Below the pieces are notes generated by a model. That model searched no databases. It saw nothing but the letters and a program-made list of their open reading frames with translations, and had not been told where the DNA came from. The translations under genes were made by a program, and so were the position numbers. DNA of 64,000 bases from Poecilobothrus nobilitatus (taxonomy: Eukaryota; Arthropoda; Insecta; Diptera; Dolichopodidae). This document shows positions 20,892 through 32,264 of this stretch, in pieces (within the stretch, counting starts at the first letter, position 1; the number at the start of each line of letters is the position of its first letter). The stretch lies in the NCBI GenBank assembly GCA_947095535.1, contig OX352773.1:109685950-109749949 (forward strand), in the 5' to 3' direction.

Positions 20892-21888
20892 AATATAACC
20901 CACGTTTGAAAACTACCATCCTGAAAAGTAATAATTCGATTGTAAAATAACGTATAACTAAAAAGTTGTTTCGTTACATTTACAAAATAGTTTTAAAAAA
21001 ACTTTTGAGGTTTTATTTGTATTTCCAGATATTTTATTTATTTTAAAACTTATAAGTGTTTCTTATTCGTGTTTAAGACGCTAATTTTAAACCCATTTTT
21101 AATGCTTTTTTTTTTGTTATTTTTTAACTCTTCTGCAACTTATAAAAAAATTTATAGTTTTAATATAACTTAGAATATAATATTGTAGAAAGTTGTGTTA
21201 CAACTCCTCTGGAACTTATTAGTTAATTTTTAACTATGATTAAAGCAGTAGCGTCTCACCTATTTTACAACTTAATTATGTATATACAAATAGGTATATT
21301 AAAAACAACATTATATTATGTACTTTACTTAAAACCTGGTGTTATTATTATTAATATGTTTTAAATATCAAATTAATTTTTCTTTTCCCTAAAAACCAAC
21401 TGTATAATATTATATAATGTATGTAATGTACTATATTTAAATAAAATTCATTTAATATTAATTTCTGTATTTACATTTATCTATGTGTTATAATTTAAAA
21501 TCAAAGAATAGTAACAAGTTTCACTCTTCGTTTTCGTAAACCAAATGCAAGTTTTTACTACCACTAAAACAACAAAAATCGCTTAACTAAAAGAGGTAAA
21601 AGCTAATATGTTTACTGCATATTATGTAATTTATAATGAAAAAAAATAGTACATTGTATTATAGTAATATGATTACTAAAGTTTTTTTTTTTTTAAATTG
21701 TGCCGCTTAAATTTTTTTGCCTTACATAAAAGCATGAGCATTTTATATTTACTAGTACAATTTTCAATCTCCCTTTACACATTAAATTCTTATTATGTAC
21801 CGTCTATTTTTTACATTGTGAAATATGTATTAAGAATTAAAAATTTTAAGCGTGACACTTCTTATTATACTTATTCTTTAATTATTAA
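20892..21888. repeat. left subterminal region of the TA insertion
   Basis: AT-rich DNA with repeated, diverged motifs (AACTTATAAG, AACTTTTGAGG, GGAACTTATTAGTTAATTTTT). Comparable motifs recur at 24210-24461 (GCAACTTATTAGTTGATTTTC) and, more loosely, at 27300-27560. No open frame of protein character. Confidence 0.5.
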
Positions 21889-23735
21889 CTAGTATTCGCC
21901 CGCCCCTCGAAATTCGAGGTGTTTTAATTAGCAATTACAATACAATATATACAGTATAGTTTCTTTATGATTTTATTTAAAATGTAAAAATACAATTTTC
22001 AATAATTAAAGCCTTTATGAATTTAAAATTTCTTTGTAAATGATATTTTTGTAAAAACACGATTATTATTATATTTTAGAAGTTGCCCTTGATTTATTGA
22101 GTATTAGAAACTCAATATATACCTATTATATATGTACATATTATAAGAAGCCTAAGATGGTAAATCATTTAGTAAAAGAGTTTTAAATATCTATTAATAC
22201 AGATTAAATATTATGATGATATTATGATATGTAAGAATTTATTTCGTTTAAAATTTAAAAAAAAAAAACAGAACTGGATCGAACTTGCAAAATCAAAAAG
22301 CAACTATTAACCCCACACTCTACCGCTGTACTAAATACTAAACTGAAATTCTAATCTTTATATTCAGTTATATTGTGAAATTCCTACTCCTACCATACAA
22401 CCAATATTTTAAAATTTTTAATCGAAAAGAAAAATAAAACAAAAATTTAACGGAATCAAAGAGCGTCTTTTTTGAAAATGTATAATATAGGTATAGATAA
22501 TACATAAAATTTTGGAAAAATATTAATTTTGTAAGATGGCTATACTGAATATTTATCATTTAAAAAGAAAAAAATGAAAGTTGGTTGGTAAATCATTGAG
22601 TAAAATGGTTTTAAATGTCTGTCATTTACAGATTAAATATTATGATATGTAAGAATTTATTTCGTATAAAATATTAAAAATAAAAAAAAAAAAAAAAATA
22701 GAATAGTATCGAACTTGCGAACTAAACACTTCTAAAGTTTAAGAAGCGACCACTCTACCACTGCACTAAACTCCCCACTTAAGTTTTGGCGTTTATATTC
22801 AATTCTATTGTGAAATTTCTATTTCCCACCATGCAAACTATATTTTAAAATTTTTTTTATGTTTTTAGAAAAAAAACAAAAAGCAAAAACAACAAAACAA
22901 AATTTAAAATTCAACGGAATAAAAGAGCGTCGTTTTTGAATATGTATATTATAGGTATAGATTATACATATTATATGATACATATGTATATACTTTACAT
23001 GGGTTTTTTATAAAAATGGAAAATTATTGATGAAAATCAGAAAATTTTGGAAAAATATTAATTTTGTAAGATGGCTATACTGCATATTTATCATTTAAAA
23101 AGAAAAAAATGAAAGTTGGTTGGTAAATCATTGAGTAAAATGGTTTTAAATGTCTGTCATTTACAGATTAAATATTATGATATGTAAGAATTTATTTCAT
23201 ATAAAATATTAGAAATAAAAAAAAAAAAAAAAATAGAATAGAATCGAACTTGCGAACTAAACTTCTCAAACTTCGAACGAACTTCTCAAGTTTAAGAAGC
23301 GGCCACTCTACCACTGCACTAAACTCCCCACTTAAGTTTTGGCGTTTATATTCAATTATATTGTGAAATTTCTATTTCCTACCATGCAAACTATATTTTA
23401 AAATTTTTTTTATGTTTTTAGAAAAAAAAACAAAAAGCAAAAACAACAAAACAAAATTTAAAATTCAACGGAATAAAAGAGCGTCGTTTTTGAATATGTA
23501 TATTATAGGTATAGATTATACATATTATATGATACATATGTATATACTTTACATGGGTTTTTTATAAAAATGGAAAATTATTAATGAAAATCAGAAAATT
23601 TTGGAAAAATATTAATTTTGTAAGATGGCTATACTGAATATTTATCATTTAAAAAGAAAAAAATTAAAGTTGTTTGGTAAATCATTGAGTAAAATGGTTT
23701 TAAATGTCTGTCATTTACAGATTAAATATTATGAT
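21889..23735. repeat. short copy of tRNA-like satellite element (nested)
   Basis: Starts CTAGTATTCGCCCGCCCCTC followed by the palindrome CTCGAAATTCGAG, the same head as the large array at 50986. One head unit plus two monomers follow, with tRNA-like boxes (minus sense) at about 22275-22340, 22707-22775 and 23247-23335. Each has an A-box-like TRGTRCAGYGGTAGAGTG and a B-box-like AAGTTCGAT. The copy ends near TTACAGATTAAATATTATGA, where array monomers also end. Confidence 0.85.
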
Positions 23736-24461
23736 ATAATAACATTAATTAAATCAACATGCGTGTAGATACGCTTTAATTTTGTTTAAAGAATATATAC
23801 ACACCTATGTAGCTGTATGGCTGTTTGTTTATCTTCTTTTTATTTTTTAATTAATTTGTTTTGTCATACACTCATAATGTTCTAGTTTAAGATTCAAAGT
23901 TAATTTGGAGATTATTTGAAAATTAGGAGAGTTTCTTGATTTTTGTTTTTTTTTTTTGGTTTGTGTTTTATATTTTTATCATACATACATATATGTATTA
24001 AAATTTAGTTCATATATCGCTAAAACACGCGCTTCTTGCTAAAGGTGCATATATATATGCATTATATTATGTATACACATTATTTATTAATGTGTTGCAG
24101 TAAATATGTATTTGTGTTTTCTATCAATTTTTCGATGTTTGAATTTTGATAGGCTTTTTTATTAAAATATTCATCCACGAAATTAGCAATTAAATATGCA
24201 TGTAGATGTAATAAAACTTGTATGCAACTTATTAGTTGATTTTCAGCTATAATTTAGCTAATTTAGAACTTAAAAGTTTTATCTGATTTTATTATAACTT
24301 TTCTAAAACTTTTTGGTTGATGTTTAGTTAAAATACAACTCATTTAAAACTATTGATAAATTCTAGAAATTATATTTCAGTTTTTTTGTAACCTCTTGGT
24401 TAGCTCTTAGATTACAAATAACTGATTTTGAATTTAAAAGTTTTTTTTATAACTTTTTAAG
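23736..24461. other. AT-rich spacer between nested satellite and DUF4806 gene
   Basis: No coding sequence recognised. From about 24210 it contains the subterminal motif family seen near 21200 (ACTTATTAGTT, AACTTTTWAAGT), which suggests it belongs to the TA insertion rather than to the nested satellite. Confidence 0.45.
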
Positions 24462-24467
24462 TACAAA

Positions 24468-25982
24468 TTGTTTTATTGTGTAATTGATTTTGCTATATCG
24501 CTGTTTACGGATTGGTGTATGTTGAAATTAAAAATGAAATCTATAATTAAAAATAAAATAATAAGTAGATCAACTTATAAGCGACGAGTAAATAATATAT
24601 TAAATATTCGGAATAAAAAATATTCAAGAATAAGAGAAAGTGAAATTGCTGTTCATAAAATAATTAATAAAAGTGAAATTAGTGAACACTCAACAAATTC
24701 AAGTGTATTTTCTAGGCCTATTTTAAATTTTGACGATAATATTGTGCCCATATTGATCAAAATTATGATTGCGATAATGAATGTTCAACATCATCAACAT
24801 CATCAGATATCGATGACGATCCTAATTGGGTTACTGACGGGAAAATATTATTATGGCCAAATAAAAGAAGTGAATGGTTGAATGGTAGGAAAAATTGTAT
24901 CCCACCAGGTTACAACTGGCAAAAATTAAATTGCAGGGTGTTAATAGATAATATTGGTAAGAATATATTTTTGGCTAGAATTTGTTTGTACTCTGAACTT
25001 ATTTAAACAATAAATTTATTTTTTAGATGACTGGAGAACAGCTATTGAAAAAGAAAGCTCAGATGAGTTTCAGTATTTGTCATCTACTTCTGAAGAGTGT
25101 ACTGAAGTACTTACTACTAAAAATGGACAATTGAATATAGAAGAATTGAGCTTTAATGAAATAATGGCAAGTATAGAAGACGAAGGTAAAATCTTTAAAT
25201 TAATAGAAATTTTTTAAATATCTAATATATTACATATTAAAAGTTCCACCTATAGTAAATCATATTACATCAAATTCTGCTATCGAACAAAATCTTGGTA
25301 TTTCAACTGGCAATATTCCAGTTATTCAAATTCAAGAAATTGCAATACAACAAGAAAGTAATAAAAAGTTTATTTTTTATATTGCATTTGCTAATTCAAA
25401 TTTAAATTTATTTTTCTTTTAGTTCTAAATGAAATAAAAGAATTACGCAATGATTTCAACATACACGTTGCTAATTTTAATAAATATATTGCTAATACAG
25501 AAACAACATTAAATACAATTATTGATATGCTTTCTAATATAAACAAAATTCCTGAAGTTGATGTTCCAAATTCGGATGAAATAGGGATAGAATTTTAAAA
25601 ACAAAAGAAGAGTTAGAGAGCAAATTACGTACCGTTCCAGCATTTAAAAATAAATTGGTAAAATTAAATTTGGTTTAATATAGATTCATTCATTATTATT
25701 ATTTATTAATTCTTTTAATAGATTATGAAACTAGCAACATTTAGTAGACTAGATGGTCCGAAAACTTTACGGATAATTTCAAAGTATGTCTTTGAAGATG
25801 AAATGCTTCAGACATTTTCGTGGGCTGGCACTAGTTTGAAACACTGTTTCAACAGCTACAAAGAAATTTTTTCTGTGGTTGTAGGGGCAGTACGACGACG
25901 CCATAAAACTTTTTCTGATTTTGATGGATCTAAGTTTTATAAAGAGTATATAAAGCAGGCTAAATTTAGATTGCAAAGGTAA
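24468..25982 (+). pseudogene. DUF4806-type gene, five exons, copy 1
   Basis: A spliced insect gene captured by the TA insertion. GT-AG introns: 24957-25026, 25187-25243, 25358-25422 and 25658-25721; all join in phase, and another donor follows at about 25981. Exon 1 encodes DDDPNWVTDGKILLWPNKRS and CIPPGYNWQKLNC, the typical Trp/Pro-rich N-terminal part. Later exons give an Ile-rich coiled segment (LNEIKELRNDFN) and the DUF4806 C-terminal domain (LATFSRLDGPKTLRIISKYV; MLQTFSWAGTSLKHCF; VVVGAVRRRHKTF). Broken by a frameshift near 24745 and an apparent 5-bp deletion near 25597 that creates an early stop. DUF4806 proteins are uncharacterised and expanded in insects. The last exon is unclear. Confidence 0.75.
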
Positions 25983-26300
25983 ATATTTACAGTATTTTTA
26001 AATGCTCAAAATTTTATATTTTTTCAATTTTTATAACTCAACTACAACAACCAAAATTAAAGGACAACCAAATATTTTAACAACCGAGGTGACAACTATT
26101 TCCGAACCATCAGAAATCCATTCAGTAACGGCTCCTACTTCTTCCTAATTTTAATTTTTTTTTTAAATGCTTCATTATTTTTAGACATTAGTTATAGATC
26201 CTTCAATTTTTTCAACCATAAGTTTGTAGAACATCTTTATTAGATTTATTGAGTAAAACATTGATTTTTATTTATACTTTTTGTCCCCAAAATAATTTTA

Positions 26301-26625
26301 TTAATATTTTATTTTTATAATTCTTAAAATATTGTATTTATTTATTATAAAGCCTTTAAGAGAGAATTCTATCCCTATTTCATCCGAATTTGGAACATCA
26401 ACTACAGGAATTTTGTTTATAGTAGAAAGCATATCAATAATTGTATTTAATGTTACTTCTGTATTAGCAATATATTTATTAAAATTAGCAACGTGTATGT
26501 TGAAATCATTGCGTAATTCTTTTATTTCATTTAGAACTAAAAGAAAAAGAAATTTAAATTTGAATAACAAATACAATATAAAAAATAAACTTTTTATTAC
26601 TTTCTTGTTATATTGCAGCCTTTAG
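26301..26625 (-). pseudogene. inverted partial copy of DUF4806 exon 4 and its upstream intron (copy 1)
   Basis: The reverse complement of about 25345-25600, with a few substitutions (for example TEVTLN for TETTLN and PVVDV for PEVDV in the product). It preserves GIEFSLKG where the plus copy reads GIEF then stop, so it predates the 5-bp deletion. With its partner it makes a foldback of about 1.25 kb around exon 5. Confidence 0.85.
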
Positions 26626-26760
26626 GAGGTTTTATAATAAATAAATATAATATTTTAAGAATTATAAAAATAAAATATTAATAAAATTATTTTGTGGACA
26701 AAAAGTATAAATAAAAAACAATTTTTTTCTCAATAAATCTAACTAGTTATAGACAAAAAA

Positions 26761-27060
26761 ATTATGAATATTTTAAATTATCTTGTGTTACCAAAAAATG
26801 AAATTTATAAAATATTTAAGGCATATTTTAAATTAAAACCATTAGTTATAGCGATACGTAAAATCCATATGTAAAGTTTTCTTTTACTATTATTTTTTTT
26901 TGCGATAGGAATTAAAGTTCAAAATGCTTTGCCATTCCGTATGCATCGTACGAATCGCTATAACTAATGGCTTTTATTTAGATAGAATACGCGTTAAAAA
27001 TTTTATAAATTTTATTTTTAAATAATACAAGATAATTTAAAATATTTTATAATTTTTTTG
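26761..27060. repeat. palindromic MITE-like element (copy 1)
   Basis: AAAACCATTAGTTATAGCGAT pairs with ATCGCTATAACTAATGGCTTT about 110 bp downstream, and the outer ACAAGATAATTTAAAATATT pairs with AATATTTTAAATTATCTTGT. Together they make long imperfect arms. No coding potential. Confidence 0.75.
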
Positions 27061-27146
27061 ATAATTTTTATTTTACAAGAAATGTGCTTTTGTTTTAGTT
27101 TTTTTGTTAATCTTTATAATGACGTTACTATCTTTATGTATATACT

Positions 27147-27240
27147 AGATACATAGATACATAGATACATATACATAGATACATATATACATATACATAT
27201 ATACATAGATACATAGATACATATACATTATGTATATACT
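27147..27240. repeat. ATACAT/GATACATA microsatellite (copy 1)
   Basis: Runs of ATAGATACATAGATACATAT and close variants; repeated in the duplicate at 31080-31173. Confidence 0.9.
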
Positions 27241-27690
27241 ATATGTTATGTAAATAATTTGAGTACCCTGAAAGAAAACTAGAAAAATAATTTTGTAAAT
27301 AAAATAAATTTATATTGAAAAAGTAAAAATGATTTTTAATAAACAAGAATTTCAGGACATTTTCAGGTATCTTATAACACTTTTAGAATGTGCAATAAAA
27401 ACGTTACTAAAACTTTAAAAAAAATTGTTAATATAACGTTAATTTTATACGTTTTCACAACACGATTAAATAACGTTAAACACAGGTTATTTTTAAACAT
27501 CTTCAGAACGTAAAGAATAAACTTAAATTGAACTTAAGTTACACAATAACTAACCATTTACGGTTGATCGCACGTTTTGTCAGTGTTATAGATACGTACC
27601 TCAAACTTATTTATAACATTTCCGTTGATATGACCGAAGTTTGAAAACGGTTATGTACCCTTTTGGCAACCAAAAATTGTTATTTGGGTA

Positions 27691-28167
27691 GATAGTTGAG
27701 TATTATATTATGACACCGATTCGGTGTTGTATATTAGTCGAGAAGGAGAATATGAACCACAAACAGGAGAATTTATAGGAGATATGACAGATGAGTTAGA
27801 GTGTTATGGTATACGGAGTTATATTACAGAATTTGTAAGTGGTGGTCCCAAGAACTACGCCTACAAAATTTACTGTACAAAAGATAATACTGAAAAAATT
27901 GTTTGTAAAGTTAAAGGATTCTCTCTTAGTTATGAAGCTTCACTAAAAATTAATTTTAATAGCATAAAGAAAGTAGTTTTAAATTCATTGAATAGCACAG
28001 ACACATACGTCATTTCAGAAAATATTGGTCGAAATAAAAATCACGGTGTACTTACGATTCCTGAAATAAAAAAATATCACCCAAAATCGGAAAAACGAAA
28101 ATTTAATGAAGATGGTAGTTCTTTACCGTATGGATATAATAGGAAAAAATCACGTGTTGATAAGTAA
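27691..28167 (+). pseudogene. DNA polymerase B C-terminal part (motif C to stop), copy 1
   Basis: The missing end of the polymerase resumes directly after the TA insertion. Motif C is YYDTDSVLYI (about 27706-27735), preceded in frame by a TGA. The Lys-Tyr motif FVSGGPKNYAYKI and VCKVKGFSLSYEA follow, then the basic C-terminus GYNRKKSRVDK and stop at 28165-28167. This exactly complements the N-terminal part ending at 20877, so the two were one gene before the 6.8-kb insertion. The frame from motif C onwards is open for 147 codons. A 3' CTTAACATCTGG motif lies about 40 bp downstream. The same segment is repeated at 31624-32100. Confidence 0.93.
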
Positions 28168-28331
28168 ATCATTCAAATTTGTTTACATATTAATTTAAAA
28201 TTTTTCAAATCTTAACATCTGGTTATCGTAAAAAATTTTTCAACTTAGATTTAAATAAAAATATAATAATAAGAAATTTAACAAAAGCTTTTTAACATAA
28301 AAATGTCTTTTATTTTTATCTTATGTTTACA

Positions 28332-28394
28332 AAATAGGTACCAAAAGCAATTAACTTTGTAATTGCTTTTGGTACCTATTTTGTAACTAACAAT
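28332..28394. repeat. fold-back junction between duplication units
   Basis: AAAATAGGTACCAAAAGCAA is followed after a short loop by TTGCTTTTGGTACCTATTTT; arms are about 22 bp. The 37-bp spacer 28358-28394, absent at either outer edge of the duplication, supplies the second arm. This matches the inner TIR edge in inverted orientation, as expected of a templated (snap-back) repair insertion. Confidence 0.88.
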
Positions 28395-28400
28395 TACAAA

Positions 28401-29915
28401 TTGTTTTATTGTGTAATTGATTTTGCTATATCGCTGTTTACGGATTGGTGTATGTTGAAATTAAAAATGAAATCTATAATTAAAAATAAAATAATAAGTA
28501 GATCAACTTATAAGCGACGAGTAAATAATATATTAAATATTCGGAATAAAAAATATTCAAGAATAAGAGAAAGTGAAATTGCTGTTCATAAAATAATTAA
28601 TAAAAGTGAAATTAGTGAACACTCAACAAATTCAAGTGTATTTTCTAGGCCTATTTTAAATTTTGACGATAATATTGTGCCCATATTGATCAAAATTATG
28701 ATTGCGATAATGAATGTTCAACATCATCAACATCATCAGATATCGATGACGATCCTAATTGGGTTACTGACGGGAAAATATTATTATGGCCAAATAAAAG
28801 AAGTGAATGGTTGAATGGTAGGAAAAATTGTATCCCACCAGGTTACAACTGGCAAAAATTAAATTGCAGGGTGTTAATAGATAATATTGGTAAGAATATA
28901 TTTTTGGCTAGAATTTGTTTGTACTCTGAACTTATTTAAACAATAAATTTATTTTTTAGATGACTGGAGAACAGCTATTGAAAAAGAAAGCTCAGATGAG
29001 TTTCAGTATTTGTCATCTACTTCTGAAGAGTGTACTGAAGTACTTACTACTAAAAATGGACAATTGAATATAGAAGAATTGAGCTTTAATGAAATAATGG
29101 CAAGTATAGAAGACGAAGGTAAAATCTTTAAATTAATAGAAATTTTTTAAATATCTAATATATTACATATTAAAAGTTCCACCTATAGTAAATCATATTA
29201 CATCAAATTCTGCTATCGAACAAAATCTTGGTATTTCAACTGGCAATATTCCAGTTATTCAAATTCAAGAAATTGCAATACAACAAGAAAGTAATAAAAA
29301 GTTTATTTTTTATATTGCATTTGCTAATTCAAATTTAAATTTATTTTTCTTTTAGTTCTAAATGAAATAAAAGAATTACGCAATGATTTCAACATACACG
29401 TTGCTAATTTTAATAAATATATTGCTAATACAGAAACAACATTAAATACAATTATTGATATGCTTTCTAATATAAACAAAATTCCTGAAGTTGATGTTCC
29501 AAATTCGGATGAAATAGGGATAGAATTTTAAAAACAAAAGAAGAGTTAGAGAGCAAATTACGTACCGTTCCAGCATTTAAAAATAAATTGGTAAAATTAA
29601 ATTTGGTTTAATATAGATTCATTCATTATTATTATTTATTAATTCTTTTAATAGATTATGAAACTAGCAACATTTAGTAGACTAGATGGTCCGAAAACTT
29701 TACGGATAATTTCAAAGTATGTCTTTGAAGATGAAATGCTTCAGACATTTTCGTGGGCTGGCACTAGTTTGAAACACTGTTTCAACAGCTACAAAGAAAT
29801 TTTTTCTGTGGTTGTAGGGGCAGTACGACGACGCCATAAAACTTTTTCTGATTTTGATGGATCTAAGTTTTATAAAGAGTATATAAAGCAGGCTAAATTT
29901 AGATTGCAAAGGTAA
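28401..29915 (+). pseudogene. DUF4806-type gene, copy 2
   Basis: Exact repeat of the 24468-25982 gene, with introns at the same relative places (28890-28959, 29120-29176, 29291-29355, 29591-29654), the same frameshift and the same deletion. The upstream sequence differs: copy 1 is preceded by insertion-specific DNA, copy 2 by the fold-back junction, so any promoter left of 24462 is absent from copy 2. Sharing the disabling lesions shows the duplication came after inactivation. Confidence 0.75.
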
Positions 29916-30233
29916 ATATTTACAGTATTTTTAAATGCTCAAAATTTTATATTTTTTCAATTTTTATAACTCAACTACAACAACCAAAATTAAAGGACAA
30001 CCAAATATTTTAACAACCGAGGTGACAACTATTTCCGAACCATCAGAAATCCATTCAGTAACGGCTCCTACTTCTTCCTAATTTTAATTTTTTTTTTAAA
30101 TGCTTCATTATTTTTAGACATTAGTTATAGATCCTTCAATTTTTTCAACCATAAGTTTGTAGAACATCTTTATTAGATTTATTGAGTAAAACATTGATTT
30201 TTATTTATACTTTTTGTCCCCAAAATAATTTTA

Positions 30234-30558
30234 TTAATATTTTATTTTTATAATTCTTAAAATATTGTATTTATTTATTATAAAGCCTTTAAGAGAGAAT
30301 TCTATCCCTATTTCATCCGAATTTGGAACATCAACTACAGGAATTTTGTTTATAGTAGAAAGCATATCAATAATTGTATTTAATGTTACTTCTGTATTAG
30401 CAATATATTTATTAAAATTAGCAACGTGTATGTTGAAATCATTGCGTAATTCTTTTATTTCATTTAGAACTAAAAGAAAAAGAAATTTAAATTTGAATAA
30501 CAAATACAATATAAAAAATAAACTTTTTATTACTTTCTTGTTATATTGCAGCCTTTAG
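30234..30558 (-). pseudogene. inverted partial copy of DUF4806 exon 4 (copy 2)
   Basis: Offset by 3933 from the first inverted copy and identical to it. Confidence 0.85.
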
Positions 30559-31623
30559 GAGGTTTTATAATAAATAAATATAATATTTTAAGAATTATAA
30601 AAATAAAATATTAATAAAATTATTTTGTGGACAAAAAGTATAAATAAAAAACAATTTTTTTCTCAATAAATCTAACTAGTTATAGACAAAAAAATTATGA
30701 ATATTTTAAATTATCTTGTGTTACCAAAAAATGAAATTTATAAAATATTTAAGGCATATTTTAAATTAAAACCATTAGTTATAGCGATACGTAAAATCCA
30801 TATGTAAAGTTTTCTTTTACTATTATTTTTTTTTGCGATAGGAATTAAAGTTCAAAATGCTTTGCCATTCCGTATGCATCGTACGAATCGCTATAACTAA
30901 TGGCTTTTATTTAGATAGAATACGCGTTAAAAATTTTATAAATTTTATTTTTAAATAATACAAGATAATTTAAAATATTTTATAATTTTTTTGATAATTT
31001 TTATTTTACAAGAAATGTGCTTTTGTTTTAGTTTTTTTGTTAATCTTTATAATGACGTTACTATCTTTATGTATATACTAGATACATAGATACATAGATA
31101 CATATACATAGATACATATATACATATACATATATACATAGATACATAGATACATATACATTATGTATATACTATATGTTATGTAAATAATTTGAGTACC
31201 CTGAAAGAAAACTAGAAAAATAATTTTGTAAATAAAATAAATTTATATTGAAAAAGTAAAAATGATTTTTAATAAACAAGAATTTCAGGACATTTTCAGG
31301 TATCTTATAACACTTTTAGAATGTGCAATAAAAACGTTACTAAAACTTTAAAAAAAATTGTTAATATAACGTTAATTTTATACGTTTTCACAACACGATT
31401 AAATAACGTTAAACACAGGTTATTTTTAAACATCTTCAGAACGTAAAGAATAAACTTAAATTGAACTTAAGTTACACAATAACTAACCATTTACGGTTGA
31501 TCGCACGTTTTGTCAGTGTTATAGATACGTACCTCAAACTTATTTATAACATTTCCGTTGATATGACCGAAGTTTGAAAACGGTTATGTACCCTTTTGGC
31601 AACCAAAAATTGTTATTTGGGTA

Positions 31624-32100
31624 GATAGTTGAGTATTATATTATGACACCGATTCGGTGTTGTATATTAGTCGAGAAGGAGAATATGAACCACAAACAGG
31701 AGAATTTATAGGAGATATGACAGATGAGTTAGAGTGTTATGGTATACGGAGTTATATTACAGAATTTGTAAGTGGTGGTCCCAAGAACTACGCCTACAAA
31801 ATTTACTGTACAAAAGATAATACTGAAAAAATTGTTTGTAAAGTTAAAGGATTCTCTCTTAGTTATGAAGCTTCACTAAAAATTAATTTTAATAGCATAA
31901 AGAAAGTAGTTTTAAATTCATTGAATAGCACAGACACATACGTCATTTCAGAAAATATTGGTCGAAATAAAAATCACGGTGTACTTACGATTCCTGAAAT
32001 AAAAAAATATCACCCAAAATCGGAAAAACGAAAATTTAATGAAGATGGTAGTTCTTTACCGTATGGATATAATAGGAAAAAATCACGTGTTGATAAGTAA
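31624..32100 (+). pseudogene. DNA polymerase B C-terminal part, copy 2
   Basis: Second copy of the motif C to C-terminus segment. Directly upstream is the right end of the TA insertion (GTTATTTGGGTA at 31612-31623), again without any polymerase N-terminus, so this copy was never an independent gene. It runs into the right TIR after about 165 bp, which is the original end of the Polinton's coding region. Confidence 0.93.
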
Positions 32101-32264
32101 ATCATTCAAATTTGTTTACATATTAATTTAAAATTTTTCAAATCTTAACATCTGGTTATCGTAAAAAATTTTTCAACTTAGATTTAAATAAAAATATAAT
32201 AATAAGAAATTTAACAAAAGCTTTTTAACATAAAAATGTCTTTTATTTTTATCTTATGTTTACA

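Larger units (their letters stand above)
20878..27690. mobile_element. TA-flanked 6.8-kb insertion carrying a DUF4806-type gene
   Basis: The insert proper (20880-27688) begins CCCAAATAACAA and ends TTGTTATTTGGG, a perfect 12-bp inverted repeat, with TA on both sides. It lies exactly in the polymerase between motifs B and C, so the uninterrupted gene proves the boundaries. Contents in order: diverged subterminal repeats (AACTTATTAGTT type), a nested tRNA-like satellite element, more subterminal repeats, a five-exon DUF4806-type gene, an inverted copy of one exon, a palindromic element, an ATACAT microsatellite and AACGTTA-rich terminal sequence. No transposase was recognised, so it is a non-autonomous DNA transposon of unassigned superfamily. 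TA target and short TIRs fit Tc1/mariner-like mechanisms among others. Confidence 0.78.
24462..28357. repeat. tandem duplication unit 1 (period 3933 bp)
   Basis: Identical at every place compared to 28395-32290, at a constant offset of 3933. It holds the DUF4806-type gene, inverted exon copy, palindrome, right end of the TA insertion and polymerase C-terminus, and reaches 26 bp into the inner edge of the right TIR. Confidence 0.95.

Noticed and set aside
26332..26625. 97-codon plus-strand frame
   Set aside because: Antisense of the inverted DUF4806 exon copy, which explains the open frame.
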